From Arbacia lixula (taxonomy: Eukaryota; Echinodermata; Echinoidea; Arbacioida; Arbaciidae), in assembly GCA_963669155.1 (NCBI GenBank), contig OZ022594.1, positions 6,185,707 through 6,249,706 of the forward strand: DNA of 64,000 nucleotides. The letters are read 5' to 3'. Position 1 is the first letter of the stretch, and each line of letters starts with the position of its first letter. The notes below the pieces were generated by a model that was not told where the DNA came from, did not search any database, and saw nothing but the letters and a program-made list of their open reading frames with translations. Positions 1 to 13,500 of this stretch are shown piece after piece. The position numbers and the translations under genes are program-made.

Positions 1-379
1 AACCCAGAATTGTCAAAAGTCATCCTCATTTGTCATTAGACATTATTCACTCATTGGCATTGTTCATGCAAAACCAAAACCAACAGCATTTTGGAGGTGT
101 ATGGGGACAAATACAAAAACATATTTTTCAGAAAATAAAGGTTTCCATTCATTCAATCATTTGATAATCAACTAAATAAATCAAAGACTAAGAGTTTAGG
201 TATTAAAGCAAAACTAGTTGGAGCCAAACTGGATATTTAATCTTTCTTAAATGTTTTTATCAGAAAGAAGAACAAAATCTTATCCGTGATATTGTTCAAT
301 TTGTGTAATGATGATATATGTTATTATGCAATCATTCTTGAAATGTTTTTTCTTTCATGTTTCACACCCATTGCCACAG

Positions 380-454
380 TGGAGGAGGTTTAACTTCTTC
401 GACAAAGAGGTTGTGAAGTATCCAGACAGCACAGAAATATTCACCAAGCTAAAG
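380..454 (+). CDS. VPS11: VPS11 visible exon 1 (start of propeller)
   Basis: CCACAG acceptor, AAG|GTAAGA donor, phase 0 at both ends. Encodes WRRFNFFDKEVVKYPDSTE and six more residues, matching the human N-terminal WRRFVFFDKE block. The initiator exon is not in the window; bases 1-379 are intron with nothing recognisable. Confidence 0.93.
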
Positions 455-3400
455 GTAAGATTTAACACGGTGTTCAGACAGTTTTAGAAATAAGTCACAT
501 TAGATGTTCTCTGACACGACATACTGAAATGATATTTTTCAAAGTTTAACTTAATATTCTAGACGAAGGCCTTCAAAAAGGATACCATTCTTTACCAGGT
601 ATTCTGAAAGAAACATGACTCCAAAACTTTCTTGATTATGTCAGTTGGTATTCCGAAAACTGACTTAGGTAAAATAAAACAAAATAAAATAAAACTACCA
701 GTAGGAGTCATGGAGTATCATGAACTGAAGTCAAAACTTAGTCAAAAGGTTAGTTGATGTTCAGAATACCCCTCCTGGTAAGTCATTCCCAGTGTCCATT
801 TCATGCTTTCCAATCCAACCTCACACAGGACATTGACATCACAGCATGTGCCAGTGGGCGTGGCCAGGTAACCCTTGGCGACTCGGAGGGGAACCTGTTC
901 TTTCTGGACAGGAATCTGGAGTTGGATGGTTTCAAGGCCTTTGAGCTGAGGGTAACCCACATCTGCCAGCTCAAGCAGCACCACATCATCTTCACTATCG
1001 GGGTAAAAACCATGAAGATTTTATCCTCTTTACTATTGGGGTAAAAACCATGAAGATTTTATCCTCTTTACTATCGAGGTTAAAACAGGAAGAAGTTATC
1101 AACTTCACCTTTGTGTTAAAAAACAAAAAGATGTTATCAAATTCACTGTTGAAGTCAAAAACAGCTAAAGGCGCACATCATAATCTCCACTATCAGGGTA
1201 AAAACCTCGAAGATTTTATGATCTTCACTATCAGGGTAAAAACCTCAAAGATTTTATGATCTCCAATAAATGTTTTATCATGACTATCATGGTAAAAACT
1301 ATGCTGATTTTATTATCTTCACTTTCTGGATAAAAAACATGAATGTTATTTCATCCACACTGCCGTGGAAAAAAGCACTTTAGATGTTATCATATTACAT
1401 TATCGGGGTAAAAACACATCTTTACCATTGACAATATACAAAATTTGACTGCTTTCAGGGTTATAGCTAAATTACTGATGCAGTAAACAGCTGACATCCT
1501 GAGATATATTTACTCTAGCAAATTGCAAATGATAATAAGTAGCTCAAGTACTGCAGCTCTCTCACGGTATATGTTTGATAACTGATCAGATCACAAGACA
1601 TATTTTCTCTGTTGTTGCAGCAAGATGAGCCTGGAATCAACCCTGTCATCAAAGTCTGGAACTTGGACAAGGTAAAGTTGTGCAAAAGATTTTTATTCAA
1701 AGAAAAAAAAGAACACATATGAAAAGCATGACAAGTCCAACCAATTGAAAAAAAGGCTGATTGAACCCTTCTGGCAAGATATGTACAATCCTAATTTCAA
1801 GAAATACTCATTTCCTTTACTTGAATGTTAATCCCTTATAGCATGACTACCACTAGTCCAACTATCCACTTAACAAATAATAATTTGCTTTACCTGGACG
1901 TTAAAGGGGACCTCCGGGCATTACAACACCATTGCTTTGTTGTTTTTGTACTAGAATTGAATATCAATCATCTTGTTGCAGGGTCTCATATATTTCAGTA
2001 ATTAGAGAAAAATGCAATTAGTTAATACATCGCACGGAACATCAGCTATTTCGATGTTCCATGCATCTATTTGTTTTGCACGTCCGCTAGATCAATACGC
2101 ATCCATTATGGCGATGTATCGCGATAGTATCGCTTTTCCCGCTCGCTCAAAATTTCGTGCTATAATGTAATTGAACTCATTCAGTGGTTTCGCTGTTCAA
2201 GTTTCCAAGCTCTGATCGGCAACCTCACATTAACGAGAGTTGGGTAACAGCTTTGTCGAGTGCGTATGGCTGGGCTCTCCCTGCCCTGAAAAAATGGCTG
2301 CGAACGATTAGAGTATCACGAGGTAGTATTGTTATCGGACATAACTGTTGAAATGTCATATAAAAAATGATTCCCTACCAATGTAAACATAAATTCATGA
2401 TCTCAAACTTGATTTGTATGTTCATATGAGATATTTCTTTGATATAAGAGAGCTCAATTTCTGCCCGGTGGTACCCTTTAATCCCTTCTAGCGTGACAAG
2501 TCCAACCACCCATCATGCACCAGGATAACCCGCGCCTTGCCCGGCAGCAACGCAGCCTCCCAGGTGACCGCCCTAGCAGTCAGCGAGAACCTGAGCATGA
2601 TGGCCCTGGGCTTCCAGGATGGGACGGTCACTCTTTTCAAGGGGGACGTCACGCGTGACCGGTCAGTAGATTGCATGTTGCTTTAAATACCACATATAAG
2701 AAAAAGTCCTCCCATGATGCACCACACAGTGACATCAGGGGGGGGTATTCCGAAAACGAACTTAGGAAAAATTTTATTGTATCTCAGGGACTTAGGAAAA
2801 ATTTTATCTTTTGGTATTCCGAAAAGCCAACTTACAATAAAAGATAAAATTTTTATTCAAATGAGCTAGAGATAAAATTTTTATGTAAATGAGCCTCAGA
2901 GATAAAATTTTTATGCAAATGAGCTAAATCGGTAATCTGAAACGCACTTAGAAAAAAAAGTTAGGATAAAAGATAAACTGCTCCCAAGCAATTTTATCTC
3001 CAGACGTACGCGCCTAGGCCCATAGCATTACGTGCAAAAATAACTTGCGCATTCAACTTTTTGCACATGTGCGCATCAAATGCAATAAGGCGCGCTGATA
3101 GACATTGATGCGCAATGTCCCTTTCAGTTTCATGACATCACACCATCAGCTTGATGGTGTTAATGTATGCAAAAGACATGAAAGGATGTTTATTACTGGC
3201 TGTCTCTGGGATAGGAGCGCAGGGCATGCGCTCATTAATATTGGTTAAAAATCTTCCTAAAATATTTTTCGGAATACCAAAGATAAAATATTTTAAGGAC
3301 ATTGTATCTTAGGAGAGATAAAATTTTTATCTCTGTGGATTTTCGGAATACCTAGGATTTTCTTGCAGTCATGTCCGCTTCCGGTCTCACACACTAGTAC

Positions 3401-6400
3401 ACTAGACCGGAAGCGGACATGACTGCAAACAAAATCTGAATGTGGGTGTGCAGTGCATCATGAGCAGCATTTTCCTAACATGCAGTCTAGAGAATTAATT
3501 CTAACTTCTTTCTAATTGTACACTCTGATGCCGTATAATCACGTTTTTGAACAGTGATTTGGGCATTTTAAATCTACATTTGTAGAGGTGCTCATAAGAT
3601 AAACACAATTAACAAGCATGATTCTAGGCTAAAGAAAATTGTATGAACACACCCTTCATTCAGGACTCCACACCAACTTTTTTCCAAAGGTTATACAATT
3701 TCAAAAATTAAATAAATTTCAGAGGTGATGTGGATGTCCTCTTTGGGTTTTATTTTGTGTACAAGGCCTTGGGTTAGCGTTTGGGGGCACGTTTTTATAA
3801 AGAGCTGCAATTGATCTGATTCGATTGCAAGTCCAACTGCCTATCTCTTATGTACAGACCTACATTTGATATCAATCATAAGTCAAGTTGCGATCAATGA
3901 CAAATCTTTCTTAAGGCCGGGTCCCAGAGTTCTATTTTGATTGCCCCTGGGTACCAGGTGCCTGCTAGTATTGAACACTTTATATCGTGGTTAAGACCTA
4001 AAAGACAGTATAAGAAATATTTAATGACTCAATATTGATTATCAGTCAATCTGCCTGAAACGTCGAGTCTACCTCTCTACTCTTCAGCTCTTCTGGCTTT
4101 CTGGTTTACAGTCCTTTTCAGGACCACACTCATTTTGAAAGAATTCTCTACTTTCAAATCTCCACTTTCTTGCCTTTCCATTTCACCTTCAATTCTTTCC
4201 ACTTTTTCTCATCTCAGTCCTCCCAGGACTTTACACATGGTGTACCGTAAACCTCTCTCGTGAATATTGATTATGTTTGTAAATATGTTATTTCTTAGAA
4301 AAAAAACATTAACTGTTATTTCTTTGTTAAATATATTGGTAAAAGTTTTCATGTTATAATGATTTTATCAAGACCATTTCATGGTCATAATTTTGAATTT
4401 ACTACTTATGAATGAACTAAAAAATCCATTGTGCATGAGACTTATCAAGCCTCTTCACGGCTTTTGATCGTGCACCCCTTTTTCAAAATTATTAATTGAA
4501 AACCTTAGTTTTAGTATGAATATTTCTTGAATGGTTCATGTTGTAAATCTTGCTTTCACTTCTTCTTTTTATCTACTTTGTGTTTTTGTTTGGATGTTGT
4601 ATTTTATTATGTTTTTATTGTATGTGAATCCTTGAAATAATGTGTTTTATTTGAATTTGAACTGGAATAAGAGTCAAATGAGTCAAATGAGAGTTAAATA
4701 TATTATTATCTCAAGGTTTACTGTCCCGTACCCTACCTATAGGCACAGCAAGTCGCCCAAGATCGTGCACAAGGGGCGTACCCAGGTCACAGGCCTGGCG
4801 TTCAGACTTACTCAGAGGAGTAACACCCTCTTCATCTCTACTGAGGATGCTGTCATCGCCTGCCACATCGGCAGCAAGGACGTCCGCACTGTGAGTAGAA
4901 TGCACCATGAGACTGTCAATTTTATCTTTGTAGGGATCACCTGTCCACCTGCCCTATTAAGACAATTGTTGTGTTTCCCTTAAGGCGCCTTGTCAAAACA
5001 TATTGACCGTCTCCGCCGCGTCTTTTAGACAAAAGAACGGATGGGCCTTTGAACTTCCGCCTTTCTTGAATAGCGGTCCGAAGGTTAAAAAGGTTGTATT
5101 CCATTAATAGTCCATCGGGTCTTTCGTTTCATTCCGCCACATTGTATGATAGTATTATTACATGGACCCTCGTAGAGTCCATGATTATAGTGAGGAAAGG
5201 ACCCACACAAGTCTTTTGAACTTACAGCCCTTACAGAACTTACAGCGGCCCTATATTGAAAAGGATGGGGGCTTATCGAGCCTGTAATAGAAAAGATCGC
5301 ACGCAGGATTCCAGGATATAATGGTAGTCTTTTGTGTCTGTCACTTTTGACAAGACGTCTAAAAAAGTTTCTTATTGAAATTTGCATTAAAGTAAGCTGT
5401 ACATAAAGACTGCATTTCTTGTGGAGTTAATGTACAGATATCACTGTATTCTCATGAGTGAATTAAGTACAGCTTGGCCTAATGCTAAGTTGGGTGTAGC
5501 TCTGTATACAAAAATCATGCAATTGAACATGGATCAGCGATACACCAGATAAAATGTATGCAATTTCACAGTCATAACCTCACAAACCTTTTTAGGCAAA
5601 GCATGGAAATACTGTATAAGAACTTTCCTAAAAATGTTCAAACTTGAAACAGACTTTAAGTGAAAGTATATTGATTGCTAGATCTTGGGTTGAGTTTTAA
5701 ACGGGTCTTCCAAAACTTGGCGGTGTCTGTAGCCTACCAGCCCAAGCTCTGAATTTAACTGGTTGCTTTATACTTTGAATCTGGTTAACTGATCATCTTC
5801 AAGAGAAAAGTAAAATAGCAGGAGCGGAGAAATAGTGATTGTTAATCAGATGTGAGTGTGATACACCGGGCCGGGGGCGGGCTGGGTTGGTGCAAGTTAG
5901 TTGAAAGTTTCGGATGGCGGATTTCTGTTTGTGGAGGCGAGGCCTGACAATAAGCTACACATAGGCCATGTTGCATATAGGTTTTCAGTGATCGTAACTG
6001 ACCATCAATGGTAGCTACCATGGCAACAGGTGCAATAATGAGAGCTCATTGGCCATTACCACGGTAGTTACCATTTATGGTAAGCTATTGAAAACCTGTG
6101 CAACATGGCCATTGTGTACAGTGAAACTCATTTTATCGTAACTCAAAATACTTTGCATCTCTCTCTGTCTGTAGGACACCCTTGATAACCACGGCTGCCC
6201 TCTCCGCTGCGCCGTCATCTGCGATGTCACCCAAGACACCCAGTTTGTCATCGGCAGGAGTGACGTGAGTCCACATAGCTGCTCTCCCTGGGAATCGGGG
6301 GCTATCAGTTAGGATGGACTATTCTTTTAAAGGGATACTTCACCCTGAAATTGTTTTGAGTTTCAATAAAAGGAGACACATCAAAGGAATATATTAGTGA

Positions 6401-9400
6401 AGGTTTGACCAAAATCGGTCAAAGGAAAAGAAAGTTATTTGATTTTGTGACGTCACCTGCAAGTTGCTCTCCCATATGTTGTGTACAATTCTTTGGGAAA
6501 ATGTCCATTTTCTCAAAAGGATCTTTACCATTTCACATGTGTGTTTGATATATCATTGGACATTTGTTTTTACACACATATCACTATGAAAAGCACGTTG
6601 TCAAAGAACATTAAGAAAAAAACAATTTGCATTATATCTATGGACAATAACAGTTGAAAATGTATCCCAAGTTAAAAAGTGGAATGCATATGTATCATTT
6701 CTATCATATCAATCTGCTTTGTCCTGGAATAGGCGGTGTACTTCTACCAGCCGGATGGGCGTGGCCCTTGCCTGGCCTTTGAGGGGCGCAAGACCACCCT
6801 GCACTGGTTCCGGGGCTACCTGGTCGTGGTCACTAAGGACAATAAGACCATGCCCAGGCAGATAGCAGGGTGAGAAGTAACTGTAATACCTTAAGATAAT
6901 CTTAAACCCATTCGAGACCAATTACCAGTGCACACATATGGGTTTGGGGGCTGTAACTGTTGATACCAACTGTTAAAAATGATAAAAGATGCATCATGTG
7001 AAAGAGTATAAATTTCTGCACAAGATGAAGCCATTTGGGGCATTTAATGATATGTATATTAGTACATATATATTACTGATTTGACCTTCATAATTATTTT
7101 TCAAAGCAAAATAAGGGGCAAAATGGGCACTAAATCTTCAAATTGGCAACTCACTGAAAAGGTTGAAATCCCTCTTTTGCACATCAAATTGGCATGATGT
7201 TTGCTCTAATTGTAATGATTTTATGTTTTATTAACGTATAATTAGGTATACATTTCGTTTCTTCATACAAATTTAAATAGAAAAAAAATAGTGTTGCCAA
7301 TTTAAAAGCCAAATAGTGATCAGTTTTGCTCTAAAAAGGCCTTTGTCCTGAATGAGTTATAATCCCTTTTGCCAGACAAACTGATGCTCTGGGATTTGTG
7401 TGCGTTATGGGGGAGCATATGCACATACAAAGAGTTAAAGGGGAACTCCAGTACAAAAATAAGTTGCTTACAATGTATAAAGTAGATTTAAAGGGCATAT
7501 ACTGTACTGGAAAGACAAAAAGCCTTCAAAAGGTGATCGTGAGCAATCTTCTTGCCAATGGTCTTAAATTCATGTACTGTCCATTTTAGAAACTTGCTGG
7601 AAGTTATTTGCCCTCAAATGATCCACATTTGGAGTAATTAATGATTATCAGTGAAATTCTCCAAATGTTCGGCCCAAACATTTGGGGGATTTGTGATTTA
7701 ATCACTAATAACTACAAATGTGGATCATTTGAGGGCAAATAACTTCCAGCAAGTTTCTAAAATGGGCAATACATGAATTTAAGACCATTGGCAAGAAGTT
7801 TGCTCACGATCACCTTTTGAAGGCTTTTTGTCTTCCCAGTACAGTATATGCCCTTTAAGGCATGAAAAACAATAGCAGGCAGGTATGCCTGGGACACCAC
7901 AGCTGCATGGCCGAGTTGCCAATTTACCTCATCCAAATGTCAGTATTCATGTTATTAAAATATTGATAAGTTCCATATCGACTGTCCTCAAAGTTTTATT
8001 TGTTTTGCTTCTCTGGCCAGCTACCAAAAAAGTAGTCTCCCACAAGGATTTGAACAAATTTAATTTAGCTTTGACACTTTTTTAATACTGGTACCGTAAA
8101 AGTGGTCGGCGGAGTAAAATGAATTTCGCGGGTTGTCCAGCCCTTTGACGATCAATTAACTCAGCTCACCACTGCTGCGCCAGTGCTAGCCAGGCAGCAG
8201 CAATAGCATGATGATGTTGTTGAAGTGCTGACTAAAGCTAAACCATAAACATAGGCCTACGTACGTGACGCGTGATGCACCAAAGCAAGCGCGCATACAA
8301 AGCACGCCGATATGAACTTCGTTTAGGCGCAAATATTTTCACACGTTTTTATTTTTCGCGCCAAATACACGCCGCGCGAAATGCGCGAAAATTTCCGCAC
8401 CGCGAAAATTTCCACTTTTACAATAGTCTAATTCCCCTCTTCTTATTGCGATCTCACTTCTCTGGTTATTTCAGCTTTAATTCAAATCAGCTTACATTTT
8501 TTTTGTTCTTTTTTATGATAGAATGTTTCTTCTTAATGTACAGGGAGGGGATTGCACGCATGATGGACATCGTAACAGTATATGACATACAGAACAAGTT
8601 CATTGGTAAGTTCAATTAAAATGCTCATACTGTATGTTCATTTTATTATTATTATGATTGTGTGGTATGGCTCTCTTAAAGGGAATATACTGTACTGGGA
8701 GGACAAAACACCTTACAAAGGTGATCGTGAGCAATCTTCTTGCCAATGGTCTTAAATTCATGTATTGTCCATTTTAGAAACTTGCTTAAAGTTATTTGCC
8801 CCTTAAATGATCCACTTTTTGAGTAATTAGTGATTAAATCACAAATCCTCAAGATGTTTGGCCCAAAGCGTCTGTAAAGCTAAAACTCTTCATGGGTGAA
8901 CTACCATGGGTCAGCATCTCCCACCAGTTTTCCAATATATGCTCTCTATCCACTCCCCTGCGTTTTTCATCCTGCTCTTAATCAAAAAGTGCAGTGGGGT
9001 CTTTAACATGGATAGAGTGTTGACCTTTTATACTGTATGTCATACGCAGTCAACCATAAGAGTCTATTACAATCACCTTTATGCCATGGCTTATTGCCAT
9101 CTTTATATTTACCATATAATTAAGACATTTTCTTGGACTTTAATAATAATAATAATAATAATAATACATAGAATTTATATAGCGCAGTTTCCATCTTAAT
9201 CAGATGCTCAAGGCGCTTCAGAGCAAATTAAAGAGAGAGAGAGAGAAAAAAAATACAATACAGGTATGAACTTGTATGTCAAAAAGCACCATTATACAAG
9301 TATGTCTTTAGGTTGCCCTTGAAGGTGGTCACTGACTCTACTTAATTATTTAGTGCAAGTTTAAGAATGAACGTTACTGAGTATCATATTTTGTTGTAAA

Positions 9401-10516
9401 GTACTACCGATATATGTTTGTGCATGCATGGACTTAATTCTTGGTTATATCAATTTCTTTCTTCTAGCTTACTCTGCCCCTGTGCCGGAGGTTGTTGATG
9501 TTATTCAGGAGTGGGGCTCCCTCTATGTTCTCGGTGGAGACAGAAAGGCAAGTGCTCATGGGAAGCGGGACACGGGATGTAGCTAATTTGAAAAAGAGCA
9601 CAATGATATGATTGTCTCTCTGGAACCATGTTATATTTCGTGCTAATCCATGGTTAAAGGAAATTTCAATAGAAGGGTCTAATCATGTATGTCGTTTCAC
9701 CAATATGAGCTACATTGTGAAGGTTAATACGAAGAAGGGTAAAACTCCACTAATTAGAACATCAACATTTACATTTATAGACTCAAAAATGTCACTGTTA
9801 AATGTATGATTGGTCCTATACTTCACCATTGGTTTTGCAGACACAAACAACTGACCTATGTGACTTGTGTGCATTTCTTGTGTCAAATGCACCAATGGCT
9901 CATAAATAAGGTTATTTTCTGTCTCTTTCTGTCTTTTCCAGACGATTATTAATGTCATTTTTCACATTTCCTATTAAAGTAACGAAGAAACCAAGTTTAA
10001 CTGATAAACTAAATTATACTATAGTGCCAATTAATTTGTCACAATAATCATCAAAGCTGGATTTTAATTTGCTTACAAATTTTTAGTATTTTACTCAACA
10101 TTATTCAACCAGGGGAGAACCTCGACTGGTGTGTGCTATTGCTTGCTCATATTATCAAAGTAAATTTGTATAGTGATTGAAAAGATGATTTTTGAATCGT
10201 ATTTTGATAGTTGGTACTGTAATAGATTTATTGCTTCATTCAATCACTCATTCATTCATTCATTCATTCATTTATTAATGTATTTATTTATTTATTCATT
10301 CATTCATTCATTCATTCATTCATTCGTTCATTCATTCATTCATTCATTCATTCATCCATCCATTCATTCATTCATTCATTCATCCATTCATTCATTCATT
10401 CATTCATCCATCCATCCATTCATTCATTTATTCATTCATTCATTCATTCATTCATTCATTCATTCATTCATTTATTTATTTATTTATTCATTTATACAAT
10501 CAACAAGTTTTTGCGA

Positions 10517-10551
<35 letters not shown>

Positions 10552-13500
10552 TTCACTGAGACAACATATATTCTATTCTTTGTCCAACAGCTGTACCAGC
10601 TTCAGGAGAAGGACACACAGACCAAACTGGAGATGTTATTTAAGAAGAACCTTTACGTCATGGCGATCAAGTGAGTAGTTTGAGTTCACGTTGATCTGAT
10701 TGTATTTGGACATATGATTTCTATACTTATATTACTATATGAATGCAGACCATGGTCGGTTTAAAACAGGGTGGTTCAAACATGAATTCAAAATAGTTTT
10801 TCACTGTTCATTTCGTCGCGGCTTGATTTTGGTAATGGCCTCCTATACAACTTACCAGACTCTCAAATTGGAAAACTGCAGAAGTTACAAAATGCAGCTG
10901 CACGCATTATAACTTTAACCAACAAGCGCAGCCACATCACCACTGTCTTGAAAAGTCTTCATTGGTTGCCCCTGAGGGAATGCCTTGCCTTTAAAACACT
11001 TCTTTTAGTCTTTCATATTGTCAACAGAACTTCCCCCAGTTACAATAAATCTTTAATGCACAACTACCAACCCTCATGAACCTTAAGATCCTCCACATCA
11101 GGTCTTTTGCAAGTTCTGGTTTCAAAGAGATCGTGGGGAGAACGGGCCTTTGCTTATGCAGGGCCAACCCTGTGGAATTCTCTTCCACAGAGTTTGAAAA
11201 CCCTGACGTCAGTGACCACCTTCAAGGGCAACCTAAAGACATACCTATGTAATGGTGCTTTTTGACATACAAGTTCATACCTGTATTGTATTTTTTTCTC
11301 TCTCTTTAATTTGCTCTGAAGTGCCTTGAGCATCTAGTTAAGATGGAAAGTGCGCTATATAAATTCTATGTATTATTATTATTATGAAAAAGTTTGTGAA
11401 ACGATCACTTCGAGATTTCATAGGTGTTATCATTAGGTATACCGTTGGTCCATGACATGCTATATAGCTTTTGTAAAAGGGATTCCGTTCTTTGAACCCT
11501 CTCACTTATATTAACATGGAGATGTGTAGTAAGTCAATGGGAATTTTCAAGGCCTGGTTTTTAAGAGGGTTAAACACAGGGTATCCCTTTTGCAGGTCAA
11601 CAAAAACTTGGAAGGATATACTGTATTAAAACTCCCCCCCCCCCCCCCAATAATAAAACTGGAAACTGACGTTAGCCAAATTTATAGCGATCAGTAGATT
11701 GTAGGGAGGTTTTGGGTGGGTCGTCCGCATTCTATAGCCTGAAGACCGGAGACCGCTTTGCGCTATCTGTCCGCTTCCTGGTGCATGCGTTCAATGGGAG
11801 TAATGCTCGCATTGTGGCTGAGAGGGACAATACGATTATGAATGTTGACTATGCTCGCTGCGGTTCAAACATAAACAAGGATAGTTTTTCACTTCTCCTG
11901 AAAATGTTTGTGAAGTTATAACTGAGATTCCATACACTATATCATTAGGGTATACCGCTGATTTCTACCAAGTTTCATGACTTTTGATAATGGGACCCCC
12001 TGTCTTTAACTTGCAAACTACATCCTTGACTTCCAGTCTGGCTAAGAGCCAGCACTACGACTACGATGGCCTGATCGACATCTTCACTCAGTACGGCGAC
12101 CACCTGTACAGCAAGGGGGACCATGACGGAGCCATTGCTCAGTACAAGAAGACCATCGGCAGGCTGGAGCCTTCGTATGTCATCAGAAAGGTAAGGTGTT
12201 GTCACAGAGTAGCTAACCAGTCGCATTTTGTTGTATTTAGCGCAACTTTTTTTGTCCCTTTCCTCTCCCTACAGATAGAGACATACAATTAACATGTATG
12301 CCTTTTTGTTTTTGGCTAGCTGTACAAAAATGTTTAATTATTATTGTTATTTGTATATTTATTTGTTTATTTAGGCTTTTTTAAATAGGGTGGCCCCATC
12401 AGTGAGCATTTTTTTTTTTGCACTGTTCTCCCTGGAGGCCCTGTGTGCAAATAACACAAAAATGCAGAGTAACGTGAACATAGATTACACAGTCAAATGC
12501 TTATGACATGGTTGTCAACCTGAATGCAACACAGATTAACTGATGTGAAACATCACAAAAGGAGATGCTTCCACATGCATCACACAAGCAAAACATCATT
12601 GCTAATTGATAAATGGTAACATTTTAATTCCCTCCATTCTGCTCTCTCTCTCTATCCCTCTCTTACCCCCAATCCCTACCCTAGTTCCTGGATGCCCAGA
12701 GAATCCATAACCTGACCGCCTACCTCCAGGAGCTCCACAAGCAATCCATCGCCAATGAGGATCACACCACCCTCCTCCTGAACTGCTACACCAAACTCAA
12801 AGACACCAGCAAACTGGATGAGTTCATCATGGTAAGAATAATAATACCATTTTGTGTCCTCCCTTTGAATGTTATATCTCTTTGAAACCTGTACTACATT
12901 AACCCTAATACTCCCGGGGGGGTATTTGTCGAAGTTTTGTCGGTACTTCCTAACGCCTCAATATTTCGATACGAAATTTCTTGTCTTTTTTCTCTGATCC
13001 TTCCCGCACATTTTGATACCAAATTTATGGCGCTCGGACCCACCGTGCGGGTGTCAGATTACGTTTACCGAACACATGTCACTGAAATTTCGCTATTTCT
13101 CTATATGACTGTGTATAACCCTATGGATAAAATCAGGAGCTTTTCCAATTTATGTAAATACTTTTCTAATAAGTGTTATCATAGTTTCAAATATTTTTGA
13201 GCAATATAAAATGAAATGTGGTTGTAATTTTGTCAAATAGCAAAAGACGCTTGACGAAAAACAAAGAAATACATAAGAAAATTGAAAAACAATAAAATAC
13301 ATAAGAAATAATTAATCTTTTTCTTTCAAGAATTGATGAGGGAGTTATGAAAAACATTTGTACCAAAAATTGCTATTCCTCAGGCTTTATTTAGTGAGAA
13401 ATACCAAAATCTATGATTTCTCGCATAAATTAGCATAAATTAATTATTATTTAGCTATACGACTTTGTAGATTACATAATTCTTTACCCTTGTGCAAAAT

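Noticed and set aside
4642..4983. 113-codon plus-strand frame as a separate gene
   Set aside because: Intron sequence fused to VPS11 exon 5 (4743-4890).
8272..8619. 115-codon frame around exon 8
   Set aside because: Only 8544-8605 is supported by homology and splice sites; the rest is intron.
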